From Candidatus Ruminococcus avistercoris (GTDB taxonomy: Bacteria; Bacillota; Clostridia; Lachnospirales; Lachnospiraceae): a stretch of 64,000 nucleotides of DNA. Shown here piece by piece: positions 57,137-64,000 of this stretch. The notes beneath the pieces were generated by a model, which was not told the DNA's origin, made no database searches, and saw only the letters and a list, made by a program, of their open reading frames with translations. Each line of letters starts with the position of its first letter. Position 1 is the stretch's first letter. Made by a program: the position numbers and the translations under genes. The stretch spans positions 28,405 through 92,404 of the forward strand of contig DWVJ01000041.1 of assembly GCA_019120315.1 (NCBI GenBank), read 5' to 3'.

Positions 57137-58144
57137 TTATGAAATCGCTACGCCAAAGCGCTCCATATTATATTTGTTGATTTCATCGATTACGATCTCT
57201 TCCACATGGGGATAGATCGTACCAGGACCGCCGTAGGTAATGCCGGGCCAGTAACCCTTCAACTCGCCGTACTCGTTGCAGGCTCTTCTCACTTCCTTAC
57301 GGATTTCCTCTTCTGTCGCGTCTTCACGGTCGATCACGGAGTCGATACCGCCCATCAGCAGCATCCGGTCGCCTACTTTTTCGGAAATCGCCGGAATGTT
57401 GTTGGTCACCAGGACACCCTGCCAGATATCCACGCCAATCTCCGCCATATCTTCCACGATGGGCTCCATGTAGGAATCCCCGTGGTGCATTACGATCACG
57501 CCCTGGGAATGCAGATAGTCATACAGTTTCCGGTAAGGCTCTTTGAAGAATTCTCTCCAGGTCTCCGCAGACATGAACAGACTGTCTTTTGCTCCCCAGT
57601 CGTCATGGGATACGATACAGTCCGGATGAAGGTGTTCCACCACCAGTTTCATATAGGTAAGACGGTATTCGCATATCACATCGATCAGTTCGTGCATGGC
57701 TTCCGGCTCCAGCAGGAAATTCATCAGCGTATCTTCAAAAGTCATCAGCATATGCAGCTGCTCGAAGATACCCGTTCCCATAACTACCATCGTCAGGTAT
57801 TTATCCTGATCGATTTTGCTTTTTGCCTCCAGAGCATCTTCCCAGCCCTCGGAGCATTTGCCGATCAAATCCGGCACTTTCACATATTTTTTCCACTCTG
57901 TGATATCTTTGATCACCTGATTCTCCGGTGTTACATGAGGAATCGCCGCCGGGGCATCCTCCGGAAACAGAATCAAAGTTCCCCACTGGTCATAGGATGT
58001 GGTTCCTCTGACACGGTTTCCGCGGATCAGTTTGAAACAGGGATCTCCCGGGATCCCCCGGAACATGGTAAAGGAATTGCAAAGGCACTCCGGTTTGCCG
58101 TCTTTTTTCAGGGTTTCCAGTAAATTCTGCTTTGGTGTAAGCAA
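57137..58144 (-). CDS. UroD/MtaA-family protein, paralog 2
   Basis: A 335-residue paralog of the preceding gene product. It shares LMTFEDTLMNFLLEPEAMHEL, SHDDWGAKDSLFMSAETWREF, VIVMHHGDSYMEPIVEDMAEIGVDIWQG, LMGGID and ITYGGPGTIYPHVEEIVIDEI. The His-x-Cys metal motif is absent here too (HHGDS). It seems to start at a TTG (58144), ten bases after GGAGAG, which overlaps the stop of the regulator gene. The tandem pair probably arose by duplication and may form a heteromer. Confidence 0.87.
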   Translation of the reverse strand: MLTPKQNLLETLKKDGKPECLCNSFTMFRGIPGDPCFKLIRGNRVRGTTSYDQWGTLILFPEDAPAAIPHVTPENQVIKDITEWKKYVKVPDLIGKCSEGWEDALEAKSKIDQDKYLTMVVMGTGIFEQLHMLMTFEDTLMNFLLEPEAMHELIDVICEYRLTYMKLVVEHLHPDCIVSHDDWGAKDSLFMSAETWREFFKEPYRKLYDYLHSQGVIVMHHGDSYMEPIVEDMAEIGVDIWQGVLVTNNIPAISEKVGDRMLLMGGIDSVIDREDATEEEIRKEVRRACNEYGELKGYWPGITYGGPGTIYPHVEEIVIDEINKYNMERFGVAIS

Positions 58145-58150
58145 AAAAAA

Positions 58151-59713
58151 TCACTCTCCTTTCTTGCTTTTTTGCCTTTCCATGATAAAAATGGAAAGTT
58201 TCAGATATAGATTTTGTACGGGTTCCGCCACGCTTTCCGCGTCCAGTCCCGTAATCTCTTTAATCTTTCTCAAACGGTAGTATAACGTACTGCGCCCCAC
58301 ATAAAGCTGAGAGGACGTAGCAACGGTATTCCGTTCATTCATCACATATGTACAGAGCGTTTTGAACAGCTCCGTATGATTCTGTCCGTCATACTCCTGC
58401 AGCTTTCTCAGCTTACAGGCACACAGATCCTCCGCCTCAAACTCGGTACAGCACAGATCTGCGATATAGTCCATGGCAATATCGTCAAAACTGTAATACC
58501 ATCTGGTATCATTCCGTCTCCGGCAGTATTCCAACGCTGTGGAAGCCTGACGGTAATAATGTTTCAGGCGGGTAAAATCGTGAAAAACATTGCTGAATCC
58601 GGCCTTGAACAGACCATCTCTGAGAATGCTTGCTATATCAGAAGTATAATGATCGTTAATTGACAAATTGATGATGATGCAGATTTTATTTTCATGATAA
58701 AAAGCTTTGCTGCCGTCGACCTGGGCTTCCACGTAATTACACACGCTGACGGAAGAACCGGGACTTCCCTCCTGCTCCTCCGCATCCATCCGGATGCAGA
58801 TATAGCTGTCGTCCATCCGCCATTTGCTCTGGGCAATCCGCTTTTCGATCTCGGAATTAGAAAAGGTTTTGCCCTGAATCATCTCCGTCAGCATCCGGTA
58901 CAAGGTGCGCTTATACGTATTGTCCAGATGGCCTCTGCGGGAAAGGGTAAGTCGAACCAGATCCGCCAGATATTCCGCCGCTGCAAACTGTCCGGGCTTC
59001 AAAGGATTTTCGATCTCGCAGATCACCAGACGCGCCTCATAATTCCCGAAATCATCCCAGATATTGACGTAGATATCCCGGTAGCCGCGCAGCTCCGCAG
59101 AAAAGATCTGAGCATCCTTTGTAGTCAGGGTGCTCAGGTATTCACTGTCTGTTTTCAGCTCATTGAGTTCTTCCAGCGGGGTGATCAAAAGCCCGGTGAT
59201 CTCATCCTTTTCCCAGGGGATCATCCCTTCCCGCCAGACAGGACAGGATATGATCCGCAGCTGCGCATCATGGACAAACAGGGGATTCTGAAAATAAACA
59301 TAACTGGCTCTGCACAGTTCATCTACGGTCCCCTCCCGCATCACGATATTCTGCAGCTTTTCGGCCCATAATCTGTGTCTGCGGTAAGCCGCCAGACACA
59401 GATTCATGACCTCAAGCAGATCCTGGCTGCCCGGGATTTGAATAATCGTATGAAAACCGTTATCCCAGGCCTTTGGAACCTCGCCCAGCAATATAACAGA
59501 ACAGTGCTCTTCCGGAACAACAACCTCCTTAAGTTCCTCTGCTCTCGCAATATAAGCATACTGCGGAACCATCTTCGTACCGGGCTGGTAAAAGCAGATA
59601 CCCTCCAGGATTCTTTTGTCCTCTCCGGCGTAAAGCTGTACATCCGGTATTTTTATCATAAGCTCATCTGCAATCATCTGCAGATTCAATAAAAATCTGA
59701 TGCTTTCATCCAT
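58151..59713 (-). CDS. PucR-family transcriptional regulator
   Basis: A roughly 520-residue regulator with an unrecognised sensor part of about 350 residues and a C-terminal PucR helix-turn-helix (ELFKTLCTYVMNERNTVATSSQLYVGRSTLYYRLRKIKEITGLD). PucR proteins usually activate catabolic operons in response to the substrate. The ATG at 59713 is chosen; an in-frame TTG four codons earlier is also possible. It sits in the middle of the operon it probably controls. Confidence 0.88.
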   Translation of the reverse strand: MDESIRFLLNLQMIADELMIKIPDVQLYAGEDKRILEGICFYQPGTKMVPQYAYIARAEELKEVVVPEEHCSVILLGEVPKAWDNGFHTIIQIPGSQDLLEVMNLCLAAYRRHRLWAEKLQNIVMREGTVDELCRASYVYFQNPLFVHDAQLRIISCPVWREGMIPWEKDEITGLLITPLEELNELKTDSEYLSTLTTKDAQIFSAELRGYRDIYVNIWDDFGNYEARLVICEIENPLKPGQFAAAEYLADLVRLTLSRRGHLDNTYKRTLYRMLTEMIQGKTFSNSEIEKRIAQSKWRMDDSYICIRMDAEEQEGSPGSSVSVCNYVEAQVDGSKAFYHENKICIIINLSINDHYTSDIASILRDGLFKAGFSNVFHDFTRLKHYYRQASTALEYCRRRNDTRWYYSFDDIAMDYIADLCCTEFEAEDLCACKLRKLQEYDGQNHTELFKTLCTYVMNERNTVATSSQLYVGRSTLYYRLRKIKEITGLDAESVAEPVQNLYLKLSIFIMERQKSKKGE

Positions 59714-59741
59714 TCCGTTTTCCAACTGTTTCTTTCGCTTC

Positions 59742-61133
59742 TTATGAACGGGATGCGATTTCCGCCGCGTACTGGTTTACTTTATCCTTGGTCAGTCTAA
59801 AACCAAAGATCAGTGCCAGAACAGCAACGATCAGAGCGATCGCCGGAATCACCATAAAACCGATACTGATGGCGTTTTTCAGCTGCTCGGAAGCTGCCGC
59901 CGGATCGATATCCGCGCTGAACTGTCCCATTGCCAGACATGCGGAAATGATAACGCCGCGGGTCATAATGGAAACCTTCAGCGGTACGTTCTGCAATCCG
60001 CTGATCCAGCCGGCTGCATTCTTTCCAGTCTTCCACTCGCTGTATACGATGGTGTCGCCGTAAAGAGCCGGTGTACATGCATATGTAATGCCGTATCCGA
60101 ACATAGCAATACTCATCAGCACGATAACGATGGTTACGTTATTATAGAAGAGATAGGATACGATCAGCAGAACAGCCTGGATAGCCATAACGCCGATGGT
60201 GGTAGTTCTGGTAGTGAAACGGTTGCTCAGAGTCTTACTGAAATAAGCGCCGATTACACAGAAGATATTGGTTACCAGCATGTAAGTGGACAGCAGTCCC
60301 GCGCTGTTGGCAATATAAGTAAAGTAATAGGTGGCAACGCCCATCAAAACGAAGTTGAACATGAATTTTGCCAGGTCAGCGATCAAAAGAGCGATCAGCG
60401 GCGGGTTCTGAGCCAGGGCACGGATCAGGTCCATTCCGCTGGTCTTATCCTTGGGAGCCGCTTTTCCTGCTGATTTTTCTGCAACCTGCACTTCTTCATA
60501 TCCGTCGAACATACGGAAGTGCGCGTAGTAAAGTACAGCCATGATCACACCAAGTACAAACGCTGCCGCACCATACTGGTTGATCTCGCCGATAAAGCCT
60601 GCCATAACAGCCGCCAGACCGGGGCCTACATAAGAAAAGATAACCTTGGAGAAGTTTGCCCATGCCGCTCTGGTAGCAGACAGCTGGGAACGTTCCTCCG
60701 GTGTGCTTCCTGCAACGGAGATCATGGATACGTTAGCAACATATGCAAAGTTCCATGCTACATGGCTGGAGATGGCCGCGATAATGATGATAATCGCCGA
60801 CAGCCATCCGTCCCCGATTTTTACAAACTGGAAGGCATACAAAAACGGTACCAGCCATGGGATCACAACCAGCCAGGAACGATAACGCCCCCACTTCAGC
60901 GGTTTGATACTGTTCAGGATAGCACCGTACATCCAGGAAAGCACTGCGTCTACAGTACTTGCCACTGTGGTGATCAAAGTTACCATCGGCAGACTGAACT
61001 GAGCAAGGTTCGTCAGAAAGAAATTGAAATAGTAACTTTCAATGTTGGACATCAGGGTAAAACCGCAGTCACCGACACCGTAAAAGATTTTCAGTGCCTT
61101 ACTGAGTCCTTTTTTCTTGTTTTTTTCACTCAT
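59742..61133 (-). CDS. GPH/MFS-type sodium:sugar-like symporter
   Basis: A 463-residue transporter with 12 membrane helices. It opens IFYGVGDCGFTLMSNIESYYFNFFLTN, typical of the glycoside-pentoside-hexuronide (MFS_2) family, which cotransports sugars or glycosides with cations. WGRYRSWLVVIPWLVPFLYAF and DTIVYSEWKTGKNAAGWISG are further family parts. AAGGAGG lies before the ATG at 61133. It is first in the operon and probably imports the compound used by the two UroD-like proteins. Confidence 0.9.
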   Translation of the reverse strand: MSEKNKKKGLSKALKIFYGVGDCGFTLMSNIESYYFNFFLTNLAQFSLPMVTLITTVASTVDAVLSWMYGAILNSIKPLKWGRYRSWLVVIPWLVPFLYAFQFVKIGDGWLSAIIIIIAAISSHVAWNFAYVANVSMISVAGSTPEERSQLSATRAAWANFSKVIFSYVGPGLAAVMAGFIGEINQYGAAAFVLGVIMAVLYYAHFRMFDGYEEVQVAEKSAGKAAPKDKTSGMDLIRALAQNPPLIALLIADLAKFMFNFVLMGVATYYFTYIANSAGLLSTYMLVTNIFCVIGAYFSKTLSNRFTTRTTTIGVMAIQAVLLIVSYLFYNNVTIVIVLMSIAMFGYGITYACTPALYGDTIVYSEWKTGKNAAGWISGLQNVPLKVSIMTRGVIISACLAMGQFSADIDPAAASEQLKNAISIGFMVIPAIALIVAVLALIFGFRLTKDKVNQYAAEIASRS

Positions 61134-61205
61134 ACTTAACTTCCTCCTTTTCCTGTCCCTGTGGACATAGTGTTTATGCCGGACCCCGCTGAAACACAGT
61201 GCTCA

Positions 61206-61224
61206 ATTAGGCACAATGCCCAAT
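61206..61224. repeat. Palindrome in the leader of the transporter-UroD operon
   Basis: ATTAGGCACAATGCCCAAT has 8-bp inverted arms (one mismatch) around CAA. It lies between the promoter and the transporter start and could be an operator. Confidence 0.45.
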
Positions 61225-61249
61225 CCGCGTCTCCCGAGAACCCGCATCT

Positions 61250-61269
61250 GTGTGTATGTTGATACACAC
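61250..61269. promoter_or_regulatory. Palindromic putative operator near +1
   Basis: GTGTGTATGTTGATACACAC is a perfect 8-bp inverted repeat with a 4-base centre. It starts about five bases after the predicted transcription start of the operon. Confidence 0.55.
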
Positions 61270-61280
61270 CCTATGTGATG

Positions 61281-61310
61281 ATTATAGTATAACCATGCAT
61301 TTAAAATCAA
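61281..61310 (-). promoter_or_regulatory. Promoter of the transporter-PucR-UroD operon
   Basis: Minus-strand TTGATT (61310-61305), 18-base spacer, TATAAT (61286-61281). The leader of about 140 bases contains two palindromes. Confidence 0.55.
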
Positions 61311-61325
61311 CATTCAATAAAAGAA

Positions 61326-61377
61326 TAGACAGAATTGTCAAATCCCTGCACCTGAGAAAAGTGTTTGTAGACAGAAT
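61326..61377. repeat. Direct repeat TAGACAGAAT upstream of the promoter
   Basis: The ten bases TAGACAGAAT occur at 61326-61335 and 61368-61377, exactly 42 bases (four helical turns) apart, upstream of the -35 box. They would suit an activator such as the PucR protein. Confidence 0.45.
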
Positions 61378-61407
61378 GTTCAATACGACTTCCTCTATTC
61401 CGAAACA

Positions 61408-61436
61408 GAAAAACCCGGAGCGAAAACTGCTCCGGG
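61408..61436 (-). terminator. Terminator of the nitroreductase gene
   Basis: Eight-bp perfect stem CCCGGAGC / GCTCCGGG with a seven-base loop, followed on the minus strand by TTTTTCTG. Confidence 0.85.
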
Positions 61437-61453
61437 CTGTATCATACTGCATA

Positions 61454-61999
61454 TCAGAGAAAGGACATCAGTTCCTTTGGCGCCTTTCTGGGCGGTACTT
61501 TCGGCTCCTCATCGGGATATCCGATGGAAATCAGCGCAGAAATCCGCTGATCTTCGGGAAGGCGAATCACCTGCCTTACTTTGTCTTCATCGAAAATACC
61601 CATGATCACCGTGCCAAGCCCCTTCTCGTGGGCCGCCAGGCAAAACGCCATGGCAGCCGCCCCTGCGTCAAAGCTTTCCCAGTGAGAACCTTTTGCTGTG
61701 GAACTGCTCCCGTCCCGTTCATAACCGGAACGTCCCGCCACACTGGCAAGCACCACAAGAGCGGGAGATCCTGCAATAATGTTCATATTATGACGGAACC
61801 CCATCAGACACTCCTCCGTCGCAATCTGATCCAGCAGTTCTTTTCTGTCAGCAATATAATACCGCACGGTCTGACTGTTCTTCCAGGAAGGCGCATAGGA
61901 AGCCGCCTCTACGATTTCCTCCAGTGTCTCCCTTGGCACCGGCATATCCTTAAACCTGCGAATGCTTCTTCTTTCTTTGATTCCCTGTATCATATCCAT
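61454..61999 (-). CDS. Nitroreductase family protein
   Basis: A 181-residue FMN-dependent oxidoreductase. The start IKERRSIRRFKDMPVPRETLEEIVEAASYAPSWKNSQ, the central AGAAAMAFCLAAHEKGLGTVIMGIF and the ending ISIGYPDEEPKVPPRK fit the family. The ATG at 61999 is eight bases after AAGGAGG; a longer frame upstream lacks a site. It is transcribed alone. The natural substrate is unknown. Confidence 0.93.
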   Translation of the reverse strand: MDMIQGIKERRSIRRFKDMPVPRETLEEIVEAASYAPSWKNSQTVRYYIADRKELLDQIATEECLMGFRHNMNIIAGSPALVVLASVAGRSGYERDGSSSTAKGSHWESFDAGAAAMAFCLAAHEKGLGTVIMGIFDEDKVRQVIRLPEDQRISALISIGYPDEEPKVPPRKAPKELMSFL

Positions 62000-62068
62000 C
62001 CTTTTGTCCTCCTTTTTGTTGATTTTACTTTTCACAGACTACTATAGCGCCTTAGTTCCGCGAGTCTT

Positions 62069-62736
62069 TTACAGAGCTTCAACCGCCGCTTCTCTCTGCG
62101 TCATTCTCTCTGGAAGGACAGTCTGACAATTTGCGCCGTCAAGATTATCATACGACAAAAAGCACTGACAAATCTGGCTTGCAAGAAGTTCTCTCCTGAC
62201 CGCATTCTCCTCACCGTCCTTCAACAGCCGAAACCCGCCTTCATCTCTGATCCAGGCTTTCGGAAAACATCCTTTCGTCGACAGATCCGGAGCAAGTTCA
62301 CGGTTAGTCACTGTCATTTGACGCCCCTTCAAAGAAATTTCCACCACCGCTTCATTCAGCGTATTATCATACAGATTCAATTGTTGAAAAGTTGCATTTT
62401 CTCCTTTTCTTCTTACCCAGAATACATCTGTGAGAGAAACGCAGTGATAGGACAGGGAGATGTCTGCACGGTCTCTGTCAGTCACAGCTTGTGCGGCTCC
62501 TATACTGTTTAATATTGCTTTCGCATATTTTCTGTCCAAAGACAAAACGCGCGAAGCGCACCAATGATAAAAATTATCCAAATTATTCCATCAAGAACCT
62601 TCGCTTCCCCTCGGCTGGATATTTCCGCCACAGTTTTTTCCTTATGCATAATCTGATATACCTTATTACCGCCTTTATCTGAAGAAGTAATATTAGAATC
62701 CAAATCAAATTTCGGATCGGCAACCAGCTGGTTCAT
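62069..62736 (-). pseudogene. Frameshifted and shortened HipA-like kinase gene
   Basis: Two open frames overlap. The first (62736-62509) gives MNQLVADPKF to GEAKVLD. The second (in-frame from about 62590, ATG at 62581, to 62069) gives NFYHWCASRVLSLDRKYAKAIL, LSLTDVFWVRRKGE-like text and LAPDLSTKGCFPKAWIRDEGGFRLLKDG. Together they resemble the N-terminal half of HipA-like (CtkA-type) kinases common on mobile elements. A frameshift lies near 62585, and the second half of the expected kinase is missing. Assignment to this family is from memory of its pattern and moderate only. Confidence 0.5.
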
Positions 62737-62755
62737 ATGTTTTTATTCCTTTCCG

Positions 62756-63115
62756 TCAAATTTTGCAGAAAAACGTATATTTCACATTTCGTGATGCAAT
62801 TCCTTCCAGATAAGCCCAGAAAGTAAAGTACAAATCTCTCCCATCAATTGTGGCCACTTTAACAGGTTCTTTCATTCCCGTACCTGTATTCTCGAAATTA
62901 ATGCATTTCAGCGTGATGATATTATCATTTGTTTTCATCTGCACATCCTGTTTACCAGACTCGTCTGTGGAAAAAATCAGTATGAGTGAAAATGCGAACC
63001 CATCATCCGCCTGTATATCAATTCTAAAATCATCATCTTTTGAAAAGAGAAATGCCTGGCCGCTGGCAACAATATCATAATCTCCCGACCTTAAAGAAAT
63101 CAGCATCTGTCTCAC
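62756..63115 (-). CDS. Hypothetical protein of a mobile region
   Basis: A 119-residue protein with alternating polar and hydrophobic residues that suggest a beta-sandwich (FRIDIQADDGFAFSLILIFSTDE, ITLKCINFENTGTGM, VATIDGRDLYFTFWAYLEG). No family is recognised. It is much more AT-rich than the housekeeping genes and next to a broken HipA-like gene, so it is probably acquired DNA. AAGAGGGTGAGACAG lies before its start. Confidence 0.6.
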   Translation of the reverse strand: MRQMLISLRSGDYDIVASGQAFLFSKDDDFRIDIQADDGFAFSLILIFSTDESGKQDVQMKTNDNIITLKCINFENTGTGMKEPVKVATIDGRDLYFTFWAYLEGIASRNVKYTFFCKI

Positions 63116-63182
63116 CCTCTTGCATTTTTAATAGTTCAATCCTATCATAAATCCTCTGACATTGTAAAGCAAATACATGGAA

Positions 63183-63244
63183 AAAGCCCTGAAACCCTTA
63201 TAATCACTAGAAAATACAGTGTTTATAAGACCTTCAGAGCCTTT
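63183..63244. repeat. Imperfect inverted repeat of about 26 bp
   Basis: The arms 63183-63208 and 63218-63244 match in most positions (AAAGCCCTGAAACCCTTATA against AAAGGCTCTGAAGGTCTTATA). A nine-base loop separates them. It could be a terminator or a recombination-related repeat in the 380-base gene-free stretch 63116-63499, which otherwise shows nothing coding. Confidence 0.5.
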
Positions 63245-63448
63245 AAAAACATTTCTTCAATTTTTAGGAAAAACTTCGCTTACATTCCCATCTGTTTTGC
63301 AACTTTTTGTTGTCTCGGATTGTCTCAAATTATTACAAATACTGAATCTCCAATGATTTTACATAATTAATTTTAGCTTATCCCCCATTTTTCTATTTGG
63401 AAAATATATGCTTCTTTGTCTTCTACAGAGTTGCTTCTCCAAAAGTCT

Positions 63449-63497
63449 ATTTGGGGGAATAGAATTTTAAATTTGGAGCATTTCTTTTCCCCCAAAT
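63449..63497. repeat. 11-bp inverted repeat beside the YhcG fragment
   Basis: ATTTGGGGGAA (63449-63459) and TTCCCCCAAAT (63487-63497) are perfect complements with 27 bases between them, just past the stop of the YhcG fragment. Possible transcription end of the original gene. Confidence 0.5.
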
Positions 63498-63499
63498 GT

Positions 63500-63829
63500 C
63501 TATGACTCTCCAGAACTATCTTTTAATATATTAGATACCAATCGTTCCAAATCTTCTCTGTTGGGTAAATATAACTCATACTTCGAAACAAACAGATTAC
63601 TATCCATACCATAAGTCGCATATTCAACTAGCAATTCATCTTTATTTCTACTCATAATAATCCCGATCGGAGCGTTATCATCCGGCATATTCTCCTCCGT
63701 AGCAAAATATCCTAAATACATATTCATCTGACCTATATCTTCATGCCTTACAGAATTTTTCTTTAAATCTATAAGAACAAAGCATTTTAAAATTCGATGA
63801 TAAATGTTGCTGATTTCATGAGCTGTCAC
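63500..63829 (-). pseudogene. C-terminal fragment of a YhcG/DUF1016 PD-(D/E)XK nuclease
   Basis: The reading frame gives YHRILKCFVLIDLKKNSVRHEDIGQMNMYLGYFATEENMPDDNAPIGII and EYATYGMDSNLFVSKYELYLP, the C-terminal nuclease part of YhcG proteins. The catalytic LIDLK is kept, but the normal 220 or so N-terminal residues are missing. The first ten codons come from the end of an inserted element, so the gene was cut near 63805. It is probably not functional. Confidence 0.8.
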
Positions 63830-63895
63830 CAGACTGCTCTCATGAGTTGTCTTTAAGCTGCTAAGTTTGCTGTCACCGTGATGGTTGATGTATGG

Positions 63896-63916
63896 GCCGT
63901 CCGGATTCCGGACGGC
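63896..63916 (-). terminator. Perfect 21-base GC palindrome after the partial element gene
   Basis: GCCGTCCGGATTCCGGACGGC is self-complementary through 10 bp per arm, seven bases past the stop of the truncated gene at 63924. It has no T-run, so it may be a weak terminator or RNA end. Confidence 0.5.
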
Positions 63917-63923
63917 ACCTTCT

Positions 63924-63998
63924 CTATCCGGTTACGGTTCCAAGCATTTCGTGTTCCACTACATACTTGATCATGTAATCATCGATCAGCCGTTTTTG
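63924..63998 (-). CDS. C-terminal end of an unidentified gene of the inserted element
   Basis: Twenty-four codons before a TAG read QKRLIDDYMIKYVVEHEML and then GTVTG, in a frame open to the right edge. This is too little to identify, but position suggests a transposition protein of the element that cut YhcG. Confidence 0.4.
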   Translation of the reverse strand, partial: QKRLIDDYMIKYVVEHEMLGTVTG

Positions 63999-64000
63999 CT

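Larger units (their letters stand above)
63806..64000. mobile_element. End of a probable insertion sequence (IS21-like)
   Basis: Homology to YhcG stops at about 63805, where TGTTGCTGATTTCATGAGC begins. Two 20-base direct repeats of the form GACARCTCATGARANCAG follow on the minus strand within 45 bases, like the multiple terminal repeats of IS21-family elements, which begin TGTTG-like. The element continues past the right edge. Family assignment is tentative. Confidence 0.5.

Overview
This window looks like a chromosomal segment of an anaerobic, endospore-forming Firmicute, most likely a member of the Lachnospiraceae (Clostridia). The evidence is spo0A, spoIIM and a SpoVB-type flippase, the iscR-iscS-iscU-mnmA order, clostridial families such as DUF3793 and DUF1461, AGGAGG-type ribosome binding sites, a tmRNA without an encoded CCA end, and moderate GC with AT-rich regulatory regions. 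Most genes lie on the minus strand. No rRNA, tRNA or CRISPR array was recognised.

Layout. 1-10.3 kb: the 3'-truncated B subunit of a type IIA topoisomerase, a Cof-type phosphatase, a transmembrane Ser/Thr kinase with an unknown partner, a lipoprotein, a secreted cysteine-peptidase-like protein and a beta-propeller lactonase. 10.4-16.6 kb: two RluA-family pseudouridine synthases, a UPF0303 protein, several membrane proteins and a Na+/phosphate cotransporter. 16.7-18.3 kb: an operon of DUF3793, flavodoxin and DUF2325 behind palindromes that look like metal-regulator operators. 18.3-24.8 kb: ssrA, smpB, rnr, secG, eno and gpmI, i.e. trans-translation, RNA decay, secretion and lower glycolysis. 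24.8-31.4 kb: an amino-acid ABC transporter and the pstSCAB-phoU operon. 31.4-35.5 kb: a NagD-type phosphatase and gap-pgk-tpiA. 35.5-39.6 kb: a PHP phosphatase, mnmA, iscU, iscS and iscR. 39.7-50.1 kb: a SpoVB-type flippase, DAHP synthase, xerD, spoIIM, rny, recX, recA, glgA and spo0A. 50.3-56 kb: DegV, a CsoR-like repressor, patatin, serine acetyltransferase, iron alcohol dehydrogenase and 2-hydroxyacid dehydrogenase. 56-61.4 kb: an accessory catabolic operon made of a GPH-type transporter, a PucR-type regulator and two UroD/MtaA-like proteins. 61.4-64 kb: a nitroreductase, then AT-rich debris with a broken HipA-like gene, a YhcG nuclease fragment and the end of a probable insertion sequence.

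The most unusual signal is that both ABC-transporter binding proteins in the window, PstS and the SBP_bac_3-type amino-acid receptor, have their two lobes in circularly permuted order. Each begins after its lipobox with what is normally the second lobe and ends at the hinge of the normal first lobe. The reading frames are intact and the rest of each operon is normal. Other points of interest are an SD-masking hairpin before the secreted peptidase gene, a probable leaderless mRNA for a pseudouridine synthase, two putative metalloregulator operators, and tandem UroD-like paralogs that lack the usual His-x-Cys zinc motif and have no corrinoid protein nearby.

Regulatory sites that could be read directly include a PHO box before pstS, a LexA/DinR box before recA, a Spo0A box before spo0A, an IscR-like box before iscR, several promoters with 16-18 bp spacers, and many intrinsic terminators.
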